Origin: Methylobacterium sp. AMS5
GTDB taxonomy: Bacteria; Pseudomonadota; Alphaproteobacteria; Rhizobiales; Beijerinckiaceae
DNA length: 64,000 nt
Direction of reading: 5' to 3'
NCBI RefSeq assembly: GCF_001542815.1
Contig: NZ_CP006992.1
Location: 4,283,501-4,347,500, forward strand
The position numbers were made by a program, and so were the translations under genes. Shown piece by piece: positions 44,788-55,430 of this stretch. The notes under the pieces are model-generated. The model did not search any database. It saw only the letters and a list, made by a program, of their open reading frames with translations, and was not told where the DNA came from. How positions within the stretch are numbered: position 1 is the first letter of the stretch; each line of letters begins with the position of its first letter.

Positions 44788-46479
44788 TCAGGCGGGCGAG
44801 GCAACGGAAGAGGCGGACAACAGGGCGGCGGCCTGGGCGGCCGGCATCGGGCGTCCGGTCAGGTAGCCCTGGACCTCGGTGCAGCCCTCGGCGCGGATGG
44901 CGTCGAGTTGGTCCGCCGTCTCGACGCCTTCGGCGGTGGTGCGCATGCCGAGGCTGGCGCCGAGCCGGGCGATGGCCCGCACGATCGCCCCGCACTCGGC
45001 ATTGCCCTCCATGCCGCGGACGAAGGACTGGTCGATCTTGATCTTGTCGAAGGGGAATTTCTGCAGGTAGCTCAGGGACGAGTAGCCGGTGCCGAAATCG
45101 TCCATCGAGATCTTCACACCGAGCGCGCGCAGGCCGTTCAGCACGTCGAGCACGCTGTCGGTGTTCTCGAGGAGCGCCCCTTCGGTGATCTCCAGTTCCA
45201 GCCGGGCCGGGTCGAGGCCGGTCTGGGCCAGCACGTTCACCACCGTCTCGACCAGCCGGCCGCCGCGGAACTGCACGGGGGAGAGGTTCACGGCGATCGA
45301 TGCGGGTTGCGGCCAGCGCGCCGCCTCGCGGCAGGCGGTGCGCAGCACCCACTCGCCGATGCCGACGATGATGCCGATCTCCTCGGCCAACGGGATGAAC
45401 AGGGCCGGCGAGACCGGTCCGCGCTCGGGGTGGTTCCAGCGCAGCAGCGCCTCGAAGCCCGTCACTTCCCCGCTCTCCAGCTGGATCTGCGGCTGGAAGG
45501 CGAGGTCGAACTGCTTGAGGGCCAGCGCCCGGCGCAGGTCGATCTCCAGGCCGCGCCGCGCCTGCATCTGCGCGTTCATCGCCGGCTCGAAGAAGCGGTA
45601 GGTGCCCCGGCCCGCGGCCTTCGCCCGGTAGAGCGCGAGGTCGGCGTGTTTCAGCAGGTCGTCGGCGTTCTGGCCGTCGGCGGGGGCGATGGCGACGCCG
45701 ACGCTGACGCCGACATTGAGCATGTGGCCATCGACGATGTAGGTGCGCCCGACGAGATCGACGAGGCGGCGTGCCAGCGCCTCGGCCGCGTGCGGCTGCT
45801 CGACGCCGGCATAGGGACCGAGTTGGGGACCGAGTTGGGGATCGACTTGGAGGATGGCGAACTCGTCGCCGCCGAGCCGCGCGACCAGATCCCCGCTGCG
45901 GGTGGCCCGGCGCAGGCGCTCGGCGACCTTGCGCAGGAGCGCGTCGCCGACCGGATGCCCGAGGGTGTCGTTGACCGTCTTGAACCGATCGAGGTCGAGC
46001 ATCAGCACCGCGAGCGGTGCCCCCGTTCGAGCCGCCTCGCTCAGCGCCGCGTCGAGGCGGTCGTGCAGGCCGACGCGGTTGCACAAGCCGGTGAGCGGCT
46101 CCTGCCGGGCCAGGGCCGCGCCGCGGAGTTGCTCGGTCACGTCCTCGAAGGTGAGGGCGAAGCCGCCGGCCGAGAGCGGCGCCAGCGCCGCCTCGACGCG
46201 GCGGTCGCTGCCGAGAGTGAGCCGCGTCCGGACGGGGCGGGCGGCGCGCACGGCCTCCAGAATGGGCTCAGCCTCCGGCTCCGCGGCGCCGAAGGGCACC
46301 AGCAGGGCGGGGAGGGGAAGGCCGACCGGTTCGGCGCAGGCGAGCAAGGCCGCCGCGCGGGCATTGGCGAAGACGATGCTGCCGCCCGCATCGAGCAGGA
46401 GCAGGGGCGCGGCCATCTCGGCAAGCGCCGCCTCGAACGGCAGGGCGATCGACGGCGACGGAGCGGTGAGGGCGGACAT
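44788..46479 (-). CDS. Diguanylate cyclase/phosphodiesterase with PAS, GGDEF and EAL domains
   Basis: About 563 aa. It has an N-terminal PAS-like domain (LLLLDAGGSIVFANARAAAL), a GGDEF domain with an intact active motif (ARLGGDEFAIL) and an EAL domain with EALLRW, ELEITEGALLEN, DDFGTGYSSLSYLQKFPFDKIKID and AEGVET motifs, so both synthesis and breakdown of c-di-GMP are possible. A short PQLGPQLGP duplication lies after the GGDEF motif. The start is the ATG at 46479; an upstream GTG at 46515 is possible. It is upstream of a BLUF sensor in an operon, so light control is inferred. Confidence 0.93.
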   Translation of the reverse strand: MSALTAPSPSIALPFEAALAEMAAPLLLLDAGGSIVFANARAAALLACAEPVGLPLPALLVPFGAAEPEAEPILEAVRAARPVRTRLTLGSDRRVEAALAPLSAGGFALTFEDVTEQLRGAALARQEPLTGLCNRVGLHDRLDAALSEAARTGAPLAVLMLDLDRFKTVNDTLGHPVGDALLRKVAERLRRATRSGDLVARLGGDEFAILQVDPQLGPQLGPYAGVEQPHAAEALARRLVDLVGRTYIVDGHMLNVGVSVGVAIAPADGQNADDLLKHADLALYRAKAAGRGTYRFFEPAMNAQMQARRGLEIDLRRALALKQFDLAFQPQIQLESGEVTGFEALLRWNHPERGPVSPALFIPLAEEIGIIVGIGEWVLRTACREAARWPQPASIAVNLSPVQFRGGRLVETVVNVLAQTGLDPARLELEITEGALLENTDSVLDVLNGLRALGVKISMDDFGTGYSSLSYLQKFPFDKIKIDQSFVRGMEGNAECGAIVRAIARLGASLGMRTTAEGVETADQLDAIRAEGCTEVQGYLTGRPMPAAQAAALLSASSVASPA

Positions 46480-46696
46480 GCGGCCGGACAGCGTCCCATG
46501 GAGACCGCCCCACACGGACGGCTCGCCTATAGGCCCGCTTTCCTCTCAACGGATGTTTAAAGCCGAGACGCGCCTGAGCGTATCCCGGTCGTTATTCGAA
46601 GAATTTCAGCGTCCCCAAAACGAGGTGCGACAACACATTTCGGTGATGCGGAGGAGGAAGTAATCCATGTTATTGCCTTCCCTCTTCGCGCTCGAC

Positions 46697-47644
46697 TCAG
46701 GGGTTTCGTCCCTCGATCTGCTGCTGCATCGCTTTGTCCTCGGACCGGCCGTAGTTGATGAAGAACAGCGACCCATCGACCGCCTTGCCCTTCTGCAGGT
46801 TCGAGAGCTGCACGGTGGTGAGGTAGCCCTGCGGGTCGGTGATCCGCCACTGCGACAGGGTCTTCATCTCGGCGTCGAAGAAGAGCTGGATCTTCGAGGT
46901 GCCGCCCAGCGTCGAGCGGTCCTCCAGCCCGATGCGCACGCCGCCCGGATCGTTGGTCACCTCGCTTACCGTCAGGTCGCGGGCGAGGTCGATCTTCTCC
47001 CGCAGCAGGAATTTCAGCGGCGTCTGCGAGATGAAATAGAGATCCTGGGTTCCGAGCTTGCGGTCGCGCACCGCGACCGAGGTGCCGTCGGCCACCACTT
47101 CGAGCGGGGAGGGCTGGTCGTACTCGAAGCGCAGGCGCCCGGGCTTGGCGAGCGTGAGCTTGCCGCCGATGCGCCGCCCGTCGGCACCGATCTGGATGAA
47201 GCCGCCGGTCAGGGTCTGGAAGCCGTTGAAATAGCTGTTGGCCGCCGCCACGACGGTGGCCGGGTCGGCATCCTGGAGCGCGGCGCCGAGGGTCGGCGCG
47301 CCCACCGCCGCGACCCGCGTGCCGGACGGAGCGGCCGGCGTCGCCGAAGCGGGCGCGCCGGGCTTGGCCGCGGCCTTGATGCTGCCGGTCTTCTCGGCCG
47401 GTTTCTCCGAGCTCTTCTCGGCGGCCTTGTCCGGTCCTTTGCCGGGCTTGGCCGTCGCCTTCTTGGCCGGCGCCGGAGCGGCCTCCGGCTCGGGTGCCTT
47501 GGCCGGAGGGGCCGGCGGCTCCTCCTTGCGGCCGAACAGGCCGTCGAGGAAGGAGGAGACCTGGGCGTTCGCCGGCTGCGGCTGGAGCGCCAGCGCGGCG
47601 ACGAGCAGCGGACCGGCAGCGAGGGAGAGGCGTCGGCCAGTCAT
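46697..47644 (-). CDS. lolA: Outer-membrane lipoprotein carrier protein LolA family
   Basis: 315 aa, longer than typical LolA (about 200) because of an N-terminal extension. The signal peptide is LLVAALALQPQPANA, followed by a Pro/Ala/Lys-rich linker (residues about 45-110), then the LolA beta-half-barrel (YFNGFQTLTGGFIQIG, GRLRFEYDQPSPLEVVADG, LREKIDLARDL). It chaperones lipoproteins from LolCDE to the outer membrane. Adjacency to ftsK supports the call. The linker is probably flexible and may tether or extend reach; its role is unknown. Confidence 0.88.
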   Translation of the reverse strand: MTGRRLSLAAGPLLVAALALQPQPANAQVSSFLDGLFGRKEEPPAPPAKAPEPEAAPAPAKKATAKPGKGPDKAAEKSSEKPAEKTGSIKAAAKPGAPASATPAAPSGTRVAAVGAPTLGAALQDADPATVVAAANSYFNGFQTLTGGFIQIGADGRRIGGKLTLAKPGRLRFEYDQPSPLEVVADGTSVAVRDRKLGTQDLYFISQTPLKFLLREKIDLARDLTVSEVTNDPGGVRIGLEDRSTLGGTSKIQLFFDAEMKTLSQWRITDPQGYLTTVQLSNLQKGKAVDGSLFFINYGRSEDKAMQQQIEGRNP

Positions 47645-47825
47645 CGTGTGGGCATCTCCGAAAGCTTGCGGGTGCGCGGGGCACTTGCCGTCCCGGTGGG
47701 GCTCTTGCCGTCCCGGTGCGGACGCGCGCGATGGCGGCGCGTCCGGATGTCGTGTTCGCGGGTAGACCCGGCCCCTGTGGCGAATATGCGACGGGGGCCG
47801 GATTTGCGCGGTCGCGAAAAGACGC

Positions 47826-50800
47826 TCAGTCGTCGTCGTAGCCGCTGGACGGTGCGCTCGCGAGACCTTCGACCAGGATCTCGCGCTTGCCCGCATGGTT
47901 GGCCGGCCCGACGATCCCCTCGATCTCCATCCGCTCCATGATCGAGGCGGCGCGGTTGTAGCCGATCTGGAGACGGCGCTGGATGTAGCTCGTCGAGGCC
48001 TTGCGGTCGCGCAGGACCACGGCGATGGCCTGCTCGTAGAGTTCGCCGCCCTCGGCGCCGGCGACCGCCGCGAAGGCACCGATGTCGAAGACCGGAGCGT
48101 CGGCCTCCTCGGTTTCGGCGAAGTCGTCCTTCTCGGCCTTGGCCGCGGCCCGCCCGCCCTTGGCCGGCTTCTCCGGCTGCTCGGAAGAGCCGTCGTCCGC
48201 CGTGACGGCCTCGAGGTAGGACGGCCGGCCCTGGCGCTTGAGGTGGGCGACCACGGTCTCGACTTCCGAGTCCGAGCAGAACGGCCCGTGCACGCGCGTC
48301 GTGCGCCCGCCGCCGGCCATGAACAGCATGTCGCCCTGGCCCAGCAACTGCTCGGCGCCCATCTCGCCCAGGATCGTGCGGCTGTCGATCTTGCTCGTGA
48401 CCTGGAAGGAGATGCGGGTCGGGAAGTTCGCCTTGATCGTGCCGGTGATGACGTCGACCGAGGGGCGCTGCGTCGCCATGATGAGGTGGATGCCGGCCGC
48501 ACGCGCCATCTGGGCGAGGCGCTGGATCGCGCCCTCGATGTCCTTGCCCGCCACCATCATCAGGTCGGCCATCTCGTCGACCACGATCACGATGTAGGGC
48601 AGCGCCGAGAGGTCCATCTCCTGCTCTTCGAACACCGCCTCGCCGGTGGTGCGGTCGAAGCCGGTCTGGACCGTGCGGGTGATGGTCTCGCCCCGCTCGC
48701 GCGCCTCCTTCATCCGGGCATTGTACCCGTCGATGTTGCGCACGCTGATCTTCGACATCTTCTTGTAGCGCTCCTCCATCTCGCGCACGGCCCATTTGAG
48801 GGCGATGACCGCCTTCTTCGGGTCGATGACGACGGGGGAGAGCAGGTGCGGGATGCCGTCATAGACCGACAGTTCCAGCATCTTGGGATCGACCATGATC
48901 AGGCGGCACTCCTCCGGCTTCAGCCGGTAGAGCAGCGACAGGATCATGGTGTTGATGGCGACCGACTTGCCCGAGCCGGTGGTGCCGGCCACCAGCAGGT
49001 GCGGCATGCGGGCGAGGTCGGCGATGATCGGCTCGCCGCCGATGTTCTTGCCCAGGCACAGCGCGAGCTTGTGCTTGGTCTCGACGAAATCGACCGAGGC
49101 CAGGAGTTCGCGCAGGTACACGGTCTCGCGCACCGGGTTCGGCAGTTCGATGCCGATCACGTTGCGGCCGGGGACGACGGCGACGCGGGCGGAGATGGCG
49201 GACATCGAGCGGGCGATGTCGTCCGACAGGCCGATGACGCGGCTCGACTTGGTGCCGGGCGCCGGCTCCAGCTCATAGAGGGTGACGACGGGGCCGGGGC
49301 GCACGGCGAGGATGTCGCCGCGCACGCCAAAGTCCTGCACGGTCTGCTGGAGGTTGAGCGCGTTCTGCTCCAGCTCGTCCGCATCCACCTCCTCGCCGTC
49401 GTTCAGCGGCGGCTCGGCGAGCAGTTCGAGATCGGGCAGTTCGTAGTCGGCATTGCCGACGAACGACGCCTCCAAGTGGCGGCCGGCGGGGATCAGCATC
49501 GGGCGCTCGGGCAGGATCGCCCGCGGACGGTTTTCGGGTTCGGGCTCGACGGCGGCCACCGGCTCGGCGGCTTCGGCCTCGAACGCGTCGGCGGTGTCGA
49601 GACCGGCCTCCTCCATCGTCGCGGCCGCCGGCTCTTCGGCAAGATCTTGTGCAAGATCCTGGGCAAGATCCTGGGCCGGATCTCCGCTCGGCTCGGCCTC
49701 GGCACCGGGCTTGGTGCGCAGCAGGACCGGCCGGGCCGGGATGGTGAGCGGCGCCATCGCCGTCGTCATCCCCTGGGGGGCAGGGGAGGGGGCCTGCGGG
49801 GCAGGCTGGAACGGGGCGGGGGCCGGAGCCGGATAGGCCGTGAAAGGCCGCGCGGCGACGGGCGCCAGCACCACGGCGGCGACCGGGGCCGGGGCGGGCG
49901 CCACGGCTTGCGGTGCGATGTCAAAGATGGGCTTCGGCGCGGCCTCGGCGACGGCCGAACGGGCCGGGCGGATCGCCGCGCGGGCGGCCATGGCGTTCAG
50001 CACCGGGCGGGGCGCGGCGGGCGCGACCGGCTCGGCGACCTCGACCACCGACTCGGCCGGGCCGAACCAGCCGTGCAGGGCCGACCAGTCCGGCACGTCC
50101 GACCAATCGGACGGCTCGGCGGGGACCGGCGGGATGAAGGGCGCGTAGAATCCGGCGAAAAGTGCAGCCGCCTCCGGTGCCTCCACCGGTGCGGTGAGCG
50201 GCGCGGCCGGCAGGGGCTCGGCGGCGACGGCCCCGAAGCGCATCGCGTCGAACCGGATCTCATCGATCGACAGCGCGGGCTGCGATGCGATCTCGACCTG
50301 GGAGACGATCTCAGCCTGCGGCACGCCTTCAGCCTGCGGCACAGCCCCAGCCTGCGGCACAGCCCCAGCCTGCGGCACTTGGACGACGGACTTCTGCCGA
50401 CGGTCGGGGGTGCGGAAGAAGCTCACGCCGGGCGGCGGCACGAACGGGCGGCGCCAGCTCGGCACCTCCGAGGCGGCCTGTTCGGCGCGCAGCCGGGCGG
50501 CCTCGTCGCTCTCGGCACTGCGTTGCGCCGCGCGCTCGGCGGCTTCGCGCTCCGCCGCCTCGCGGGCCCGCTGCGCTTCCAGCGCCGCGGCCGCGGCGGC
50601 AGCCTGGGCGTCGAGCAGGGCCTGAGCCCGGAGCTGCGCCTCGCGCTCGGCTTCCAGCGCTTGGCGGCGGCGCTCCATCAGAACGGTGTCGGGGGTGCGG
50701 GTGAAGCGCACCGCCTCGGGCAGCGCAGCCTGCGGCACGCCGTAGGACCCATCCTGTGAGGCGGGCAGGGCGTGTGCCGCCGGGATCACGCCGGCCTCCG

Positions 50801-51269
50801 GCGCGATCGCCGCGGGGCGGCGCGGCGTACGCACCAGGACGCCGGGACCGGAGGCGCGGGGATCGATGCGGCTCTCGAACGGCATCTCCGGCTGAGCGCC
50901 GTAGGGCAGGGCAGGCTCTGGCATCTCGAACAGCCCCTCCTCCGTTTCGGGTGCCCACGGCTGCGAACCCCAGCCCTCCTGCGCGGCCGGCGCGCGGCCG
51001 AGCATCGCCCCCGGCGGCACCAGCCAGCTCGGCACGTTGCCCGCGTCGAACCCGTCCGTGCCCGGCTGCGGCAGCGCCGGATGCGGCAACGCGTGCGGGA
51101 GCGCCCGCGGCGGGGCCGGCGGCGCCCCGGCGATGCGCCGGGCAAGGTTGGAGCGCAGGCTCATCAGCCGATGGGCGATACCGCCGATCGACCGGTCCAG
51201 GCGGTCGCCGCCGCGGCTCGGCCGCGATGGATCACGATGGGAATGGGGAGGCCGTCCCGATGCGCGCAT
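47826..51269 (-). CDS. ftsK: FtsK/SpoIIIE-family DNA translocase lacking the N-terminal membrane domain
   Basis: About 1147 aa from the ATG at 51269. The first 580 or so residues are Ala/Pro/Glu-rich low complexity with a short helical Arg/Glu/Ala-rich part ([20 protein letters not shown]), and I see no transmembrane helices, unlike canonical FtsK. The motor follows: alpha/beta domains with [12 protein letters not shown] (Walker A) and [14 protein letters not shown] (Walker B), then a gamma winged helix ([20 protein letters not shown]) that reads KOPS in other species. lolA is downstream. A second, membrane-bound FtsK elsewhere is likely. An ATG at 51164 is an alternative start. Confidence 0.92.
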   Translation of the reverse strand: MRASGRPPHSHRDPSRPSRGGDRLDRSIGGIAHRLMSLRSNLARRIAGAPPAPPRALPHALPHPALPQPGTDGFDAGNVPSWLVPPGAMLGRAPAAQEGWGSQPWAPETEEGLFEMPEPALPYGAQPEMPFESRIDPRASGPGVLVRTPRRPAAIAPEAGVIPAAHALPASQDGSYGVPQAALPEAVRFTRTPDTVLMERRRQALEAEREAQLRAQALLDAQAAAAAAALEAQRAREAAEREAAERAAQRSAESDEAARLRAEQAASEVPSWRRPFVPPPGVSFFRTPDRRQKSVVQVPQAGAVPQAGAVPQAEGVPQAEIVSQVEIASQPALSIDEIRFDAMRFGAVAAEPLPAAPLTAPVEAPEAAALFAGFYAPFIPPVPAEPSDWSDVPDWSALHGWFGPAESVVEVAEPVAPAAPRPVLNAMAARAAIRPARSAVAEAAPKPIFDIAPQAVAPAPAPVAAVVLAPVAARPFTAYPAPAPAPFQPAPQAPSPAPQGMTTAMAPLTIPARPVLLRTKPGAEAEPSGDPAQDLAQDLAQDLAEEPAAATMEEAGLDTADAFEAEAAEPVAAVEPEPENRPRAILPERPMLIPAGRHLEASFVGNADYELPDLELLAEPPLNDGEEVDADELEQNALNLQQTVQDFGVRGDILAVRPGPVVTLYELEPAPGTKSSRVIGLSDDIARSMSAISARVAVVPGRNVIGIELPNPVRETVYLRELLASVDFVETKHKLALCLGKNIGGEPIIADLARMPHLLVAGTTGSGKSVAINTMILSLLYRLKPEECRLIMVDPKMLELSVYDGIPHLLSPVVIDPKKAVIALKWAVREMEERYKKMSKISVRNIDGYNARMKEARERGETITRTVQTGFDRTTGEAVFEEQEMDLSALPYIVIVVDEMADLMMVAGKDIEGAIQRLAQMARAAGIHLIMATQRPSVDVITGTIKANFPTRISFQVTSKIDSRTILGEMGAEQLLGQGDMLFMAGGGRTTRVHGPFCSDSEVETVVAHLKRQGRPSYLEAVTADDGSSEQPEKPAKGGRAAAKAEKDDFAETEEADAPVFDIGAFAAVAGAEGGELYEQAIAVVLRDRKASTSYIQRRLQIGYNRAASIMERMEIEGIVGPANHAGKREILVEGLASAPSSGYDDD

Positions 51270-51612
51270 GATCTGTGAGATGACTCGAAACAAGGTCCGG
51301 CTCCTGCGGAGCGGTTCGAGCCCCAAGGTAGGCGGATCGTCGTTAACGAACGCTTGCCTCGACCCTGCCTCGACCTGGGCCCGCCCTCGTCCCGGACGCG
51401 CCCTCCCCTCTTCCGGGGCGCTCCGAACCCGCCGGTGCAAGCGTGACGCGAACCGGATATCATCGAGCGCGGTTGGCTCTTCGCGGTGATGTTTCGAGGG
51501 CCGGTGACGGAGGACGGCCCGGTCGCGAGCATCCTCTGAATCAGGCTTGAAATCGTGCTCTGAGAGGCGCTTGGCAGGGTTTCCTGCCGTATCAGGTGAG
51601 CTGCGAGATCCG
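51270..51612. other. Divergent intergenic region ftsK / nadE (343 nt)
   Basis: No gene seen. It contains the 10-bp palindrome TCGTTAACGA (51340-51349), a candidate regulatory site upstream of ftsK. No confident promoter was identified for either gene. Confidence 0.45.
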
Positions 51613-53685
51613 GTGACGAATCCGAGCCAAGAGACCTTGAGTCCGAAAAACTTCCGCTCCCTCTACCGGCATGGCTTTGCCCGCGTCGCCGCCTGCACCG
51701 GCCGCAGCCATCCGGGCGACCCGGCGGCCAATGTCGCCGACATCTCAGGCCTCGCGCGGCAGGCGCACGGGGCCGGGGCGGCGCTCGCGGTCTTCCCCGA
51801 ACTCTGCGTCTCCTCCTACGCCATCGAGGATCTGCTGTTGCAGGCCACCCTCCTCGACGCGGTCGAGGCGGGCGTGGCGCGGCTGGTCGAGGAGAGCGCC
51901 GGGCTCACGCCGCTGCTCGTCGTCGGCGCGCCCCTGCGCTGGCGCAACCGGCTCTACAATTGCGCCGTGGCGATCCGGGGCGGGCGGCTGCTCGGCGTGG
52001 TGCCGAAGAGCTACCTGCCGAACTACCGGGAGTTCTACGAGAAGCGCCACTTCGCCTCCGGCGCCGGCATCACGGCCGAGACGATCCGCCTCGGCGGGAG
52101 GGAGGCGCCGTTCGGCACCGACCTGATCTTCGCCGCCGACGACCTGCCGGGCTTCCGCCTCGCGATCGAGGTCTGCGAAGATCTCTGGGTGCCGCAGACG
52201 CCGGGCATGGATGCGGTGCTCGCCGGCGCCACCGTGATCGCCAACCCCTCGGGCAGCCCGATCACCGTGGGTCGGGCCGATTCCCGCGCCCTGCTGACCC
52301 GCGCCGCCTCGATGCGCGGCCTGTGCGCCTACGTCTACGCGGCGGCCGGGACGGGGGAATCCACTACCGACCTGTCCTGGGACGGGCAGACCAGCATTGA
52401 CGAGAACGGCGTGCGGCTGGCGGAAGGGCAGCGCTTCCCTCAAGCGCCGGTCGTGACGCTGGCCGATATCGACCTCGATCTCATCGCCCAGGAGCGGCTT
52501 CAGGCCGGCAGCCTCGACGACAACGCCCGCCGACACGACACCCCGCCGTGGCGGACAATCCCCTTCCGGCTCGATCCGCCGACGAGCGATCTGGGGCTCG
52601 AGCGTCGGGTCGAGCGCTTTCCCTTCGTGCCGGCCGACCCCGCCCGCCTCGCGCAGGATTGCTACGAGGCCTACAACATTCAGGTCGCCGGCCTCGCCCA
52701 GCGGCTCGCCGCAACCGGCACGAAGCGGGCGGTGATCGGGGTTTCCGGCGGCCTCGACTCGACGCACGCGCTGATCGTCGTCGCCAAAGCCTTCGATAAA
52801 CTCGACCTCCCGCGGAAAAATATCCTGGCCTACACCCTGCCGGGCTTTGCCACCTCCGACGAGACCAAGACCAACGCCCACGCCCTGATGCGGGCGCTCG
52901 GCACCACCTCGGAGGAGATCGACATCCGCCCGGCCGCCCGGCAGATGCTGGCCGATATGGGCCACCCGTTCGGGCGGGGCGAGGCGGTCTACGACGTCAC
53001 CTTCGAGAACGTGCAGGCGGGCCTGCGCACCGACTACCTGTTCCGGCTGGCCAACCAGCACGGCGGCATCGTGATCGGCACCGGCGATCTCTCGGAACTG
53101 GCGCTCGGCTGGAGCACCTACGGCGTCGGCGACCAGATGAGCCATTACGGGGTCAATGCCGGCGTACCCAAGACCCTGATCCAGCACCTGATCCGTTGGG
53201 TGATCGCGTCCGGGCAGTTCGGCGAGGCGGAGAACCGCACGCTCCGGGCGGTGCTCGACACCGAGATTTCGCCCGAACTGGTGCCGGCCTCGGAAGGCGA
53301 GGGGCCGCAGAGCACGGAAGCCAAGATCGGTCCCTACGCCCTGCAGGACTTCAATCTCTGGTTCACCCTGCGTCACGGCTTCCGGCCGTCGAAGATCGCC
53401 TTCCTCGCGCTCCATGCCTGGGGAGACGCGGCGGTCGGCGACTGGCCGCCGGATTTCCCGCAAGCCAAGCGCGTCGCCTACGACTTGGCCGAGATCCGGC
53501 GCTGGCTCGGCGTCTTCCTCGATCGCTTCTTCCGCTTCAGCCAGTTCAAGCGTTCGGCGCTCCCCAACGGCCCGAAGGTCTCGGCCGGCGGCTCGCTCTC
53601 GCCCCGCGGCGATTGGCGCGCGCCCTCGGATGCCAGCGCCCGGGCGTGGCTCGACGAGCTGGAGCGGAACGTGCCGAAGGCGTGA
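51613..53685 (+). CDS. nadE: Glutamine-dependent NAD+ synthetase
   Basis: 690 aa from a GTG at 51613, the length of the large two-domain NadE. The N-terminal nitrilase-like glutaminase has the Glu-Lys-Cys triad ([26 protein letters not shown]); the C-terminal synthetase has the ATP-pyrophosphatase motif [12 protein letters not shown] near residue 378. It converts deamido-NAD to NAD using glutamine. The upstream ATG frame from 51547 is not coding-like. Confidence 0.95.
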   Translation: MTNPSQETLSPKNFRSLYRHGFARVAACTGRSHPGDPAANVADISGLARQAHGAGAALAVFPELCVSSYAIEDLLLQATLLDAVEAGVARLVEESAGLTPLLVVGAPLRWRNRLYNCAVAIRGGRLLGVVPKSYLPNYREFYEKRHFASGAGITAETIRLGGREAPFGTDLIFAADDLPGFRLAIEVCEDLWVPQTPGMDAVLAGATVIANPSGSPITVGRADSRALLTRAASMRGLCAYVYAAAGTGESTTDLSWDGQTSIDENGVRLAEGQRFPQAPVVTLADIDLDLIAQERLQAGSLDDNARRHDTPPWRTIPFRLDPPTSDLGLERRVERFPFVPADPARLAQDCYEAYNIQVAGLAQRLAATGTKRAVIGVSGGLDSTHALIVVAKAFDKLDLPRKNILAYTLPGFATSDETKTNAHALMRALGTTSEEIDIRPAARQMLADMGHPFGRGEAVYDVTFENVQAGLRTDYLFRLANQHGGIVIGTGDLSELALGWSTYGVGDQMSHYGVNAGVPKTLIQHLIRWVIASGQFGEAENRTLRAVLDTEISPELVPASEGEGPQSTEAKIGPYALQDFNLWFTLRHGFRPSKIAFLALHAWGDAAVGDWPPDFPQAKRVAYDLAEIRRWLGVFLDRFFRFSQFKRSALPNGPKVSAGGSLSPRGDWRAPSDASARAWLDELERNVPKA

Positions 53686-53722
53686 GGCCACGGGGCCGAC
53701 CCGGACCTGGGCCGGCGGCGCC

Positions 53723-54196
53723 TCACATTCCCCCGGTCCAGTCCCCGCCGCCGGCGGCCGGGGCGAGGTGGAAGCCGTCGAGGGTCTCGGCGGAGGGCGG
53801 GTGGCCGGCGCGGCGCTGGGCGACGTAGTCGAGGGCGCCCGCCACGGCGCGCTCGGAATAGGGCTTGGCGATCACCCCGAGGGCGCCCGCGAAATCCGGC
53901 GGGATGCGCTTGGCGTTGGCGGTCATGAACACCACCGTGACCCGCGGGTCGCGGCTCAACTGGCGCGCCACCTCCACGCCGGTCGGCCCGTCGATGAGGT
54001 GGATGTCCACGAGCGCCACGTCCGGCAGGGCGGTGCGGCCCAGCGCGATGGCGTCCGCCGAGCAGCCCGCGACGCCGACGCTGACATGGCCGAGGTCTTC
54101 CAGCAGGCATTCCAGTTCGAGGGCGATCAGCACCTCGTCCTCGACGACGAGGATGCGCAGGGGCGCCTCCCTCGGCGCCTCCCTCATCTCGGGCAT
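53723..54196 (-). CDS. Single-domain response regulator
   Basis: 157 aa receiver protein: ILVVEDEVLIALELE with the acidic pocket (Glu-Asp), phospho-acceptor Asp in DVALVDIHLIDG, Thr in VVFMTANAK and Lys in GVIAKPYSE. No DNA-binding or enzymatic domain follows; the last 30 residues are low complexity. It lies 133 nt downstream of the LOV histidine kinase on the same strand and is its likely partner. Start ATG at 54196 (MPEMREAP); 54187 is an alternative. Confidence 0.93.
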   Translation of the reverse strand: MPEMREAPREAPLRILVVEDEVLIALELECLLEDLGHVSVGVAGCSADAIALGRTALPDVALVDIHLIDGPTGVEVARQLSRDPRVTVVFMTANAKRIPPDFAGALGVIAKPYSERAVAGALDYVAQRRAGHPPSAETLDGFHLAPAAGGGDWTGGM

Positions 54197-54329
54197 CGCG
54201 GTTCTCCCGGCGTCGTTGTTGCCCCCGCCCCGAATGGATTCGCCGGATTCGCCGCTGAGGGAAGCGGCGCGGCCCGTCGCGGGACCGGTTTCTGGTGGAA
54301 ACGGCCCGGAATGCGGAGGCGCATGTCCG

Positions 54330-55430
54330 TCACAATGCGTCGGTTCCGACGAGCGGGATCGTGATCGTGATCCGCGTGCCGGGCCCGGCATCCGACCATT
54401 CGAGGGTGCCGCGCAACTGGCGCACCACCATCTCGACGAGGGTGCGGCCGAAACCGGCGGGGTTGGATGGCACCGAGGCCATGCCGATGCCGTCGTCCTG
54501 AATGACGAGGCGCATCCCCGTTTCGAAACGGTGTGCCTCGATCGCGACCCGGCCGCGGCGCGCCTCCGGGAAGGCGTGGTGCAGGGCGTTCGTCGTCAGT
54601 TCATGGATCAGCAGCGCCAGCGGGGCGGCCATGGCGGCGGAGAGCGCCAGCGCCTCGATCTCCGTCTCGATCCGGGTGCGGTCCCGGTCGAGGCCGGCGG
54701 CGAGGTCGGCGATCAGGTCGGCGGTGAACTCCCTGAAGTCGAAGCGGGTGACGTCGCCCTCCGAATACAGCATCCGGTGGGCCGTGGAGAGGGCGCCGAT
54801 CCGGTCGGCCATGGCCTGGAGCGCGTTGCGGGCATCGCCCTCCGGCGTGCGGCGAGCCTTCAGCAGCATCAGCGAGGAGATGACCTGGAGGTTGTTCTTG
54901 ACCCGGTGATCGACCTCGTGGAGCAGCGCGGTCTTCTGTTCCAGGGCCGAGCGCAGGTCGGCGGTCCGCTCGCTCACCTCGCGCTCCAGCGCGTCGTTGG
55001 CGTCGCGCATCGCCAGTTCCAGGCGGTGCTTGTCGGTCATGTCGGCCTGAGCCGAGAAGAAGAACAGGATCCGGCCCGCCTCGTCGCAGACGGGGTTGAT
55101 CGTCATGCCGTTCCAGAACGACGTGCCGTCCTTGCGGTAATTGAGCAACTCGCCCTCGAACGGCCGGCCGGCGTCGAGCGCCGACCGCATCGTCTCAAGC
55201 ACCGCTGTATCGGTGAGGGGACCTTGCAGCATGCGGCAATTCCGGCCGTAGAGTTCCTCGCGGGCATAGCCCGTGAGCCCAAGAAAAGCGCCGTTGGCCC
55301 AGACCACCGGGTTGTCGCCCCGCCGCGGATCGGTGACCACCATCGGCGTCGGGCTGGCCTCGAAGGCTGCCGCGAAAACCTCCACCGTGACGCCCGAGGG
55401 TAGGCTCGCTCCTTTGGGAAAACCCGTCAT
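54330..55430 (-). CDS. LOV-domain histidine kinase (HisKA_2/HWE-like), blue-light sensor
   Basis: 366 aa soluble kinase. The N-terminal PAS domain is a LOV domain, with GRNCRMLQG carrying the flavin-adduct Cys65 and NYRKDGTSFWNGMTINPV typical of LOV cores. A coiled linker (LERVSERTADLRSAL-like) leads to the dimerisation box LLHEVDHRVKNNLQVISSLM with His175 as probable phospho-acceptor, then an ATPase domain with LIHELTTNALHHAFPE (N box) and VIQDDGIGM (G1). This HisKA_2 architecture matches known LOV-HKs of Brucella and Caulobacter relatives. It is followed by a receiver protein. Confidence 0.94.
   Translation of the reverse strand: MTGFPKGASLPSGVTVEVFAAAFEASPTPMVVTDPRRGDNPVVWANGAFLGLTGYAREELYGRNCRMLQGPLTDTAVLETMRSALDAGRPFEGELLNYRKDGTSFWNGMTINPVCDEAGRILFFFSAQADMTDKHRLELAMRDANDALEREVSERTADLRSALEQKTALLHEVDHRVKNNLQVISSLMLLKARRTPEGDARNALQAMADRIGALSTAHRMLYSEGDVTRFDFREFTADLIADLAAGLDRDRTRIETEIEALALSAAMAAPLALLIHELTTNALHHAFPEARRGRVAIEAHRFETGMRLVIQDDGIGMASVPSNPAGFGRTLVEMVVRQLRGTLEWSDAGPGTRITITIPLVGTDAL

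Noticed and set aside
45801..45846. Repeat at the PQLGPQLGP codons of the GGDEF/EAL gene
   Set aside because: A short in-frame tandem duplication only; not an insertion element and it does not break the frame.
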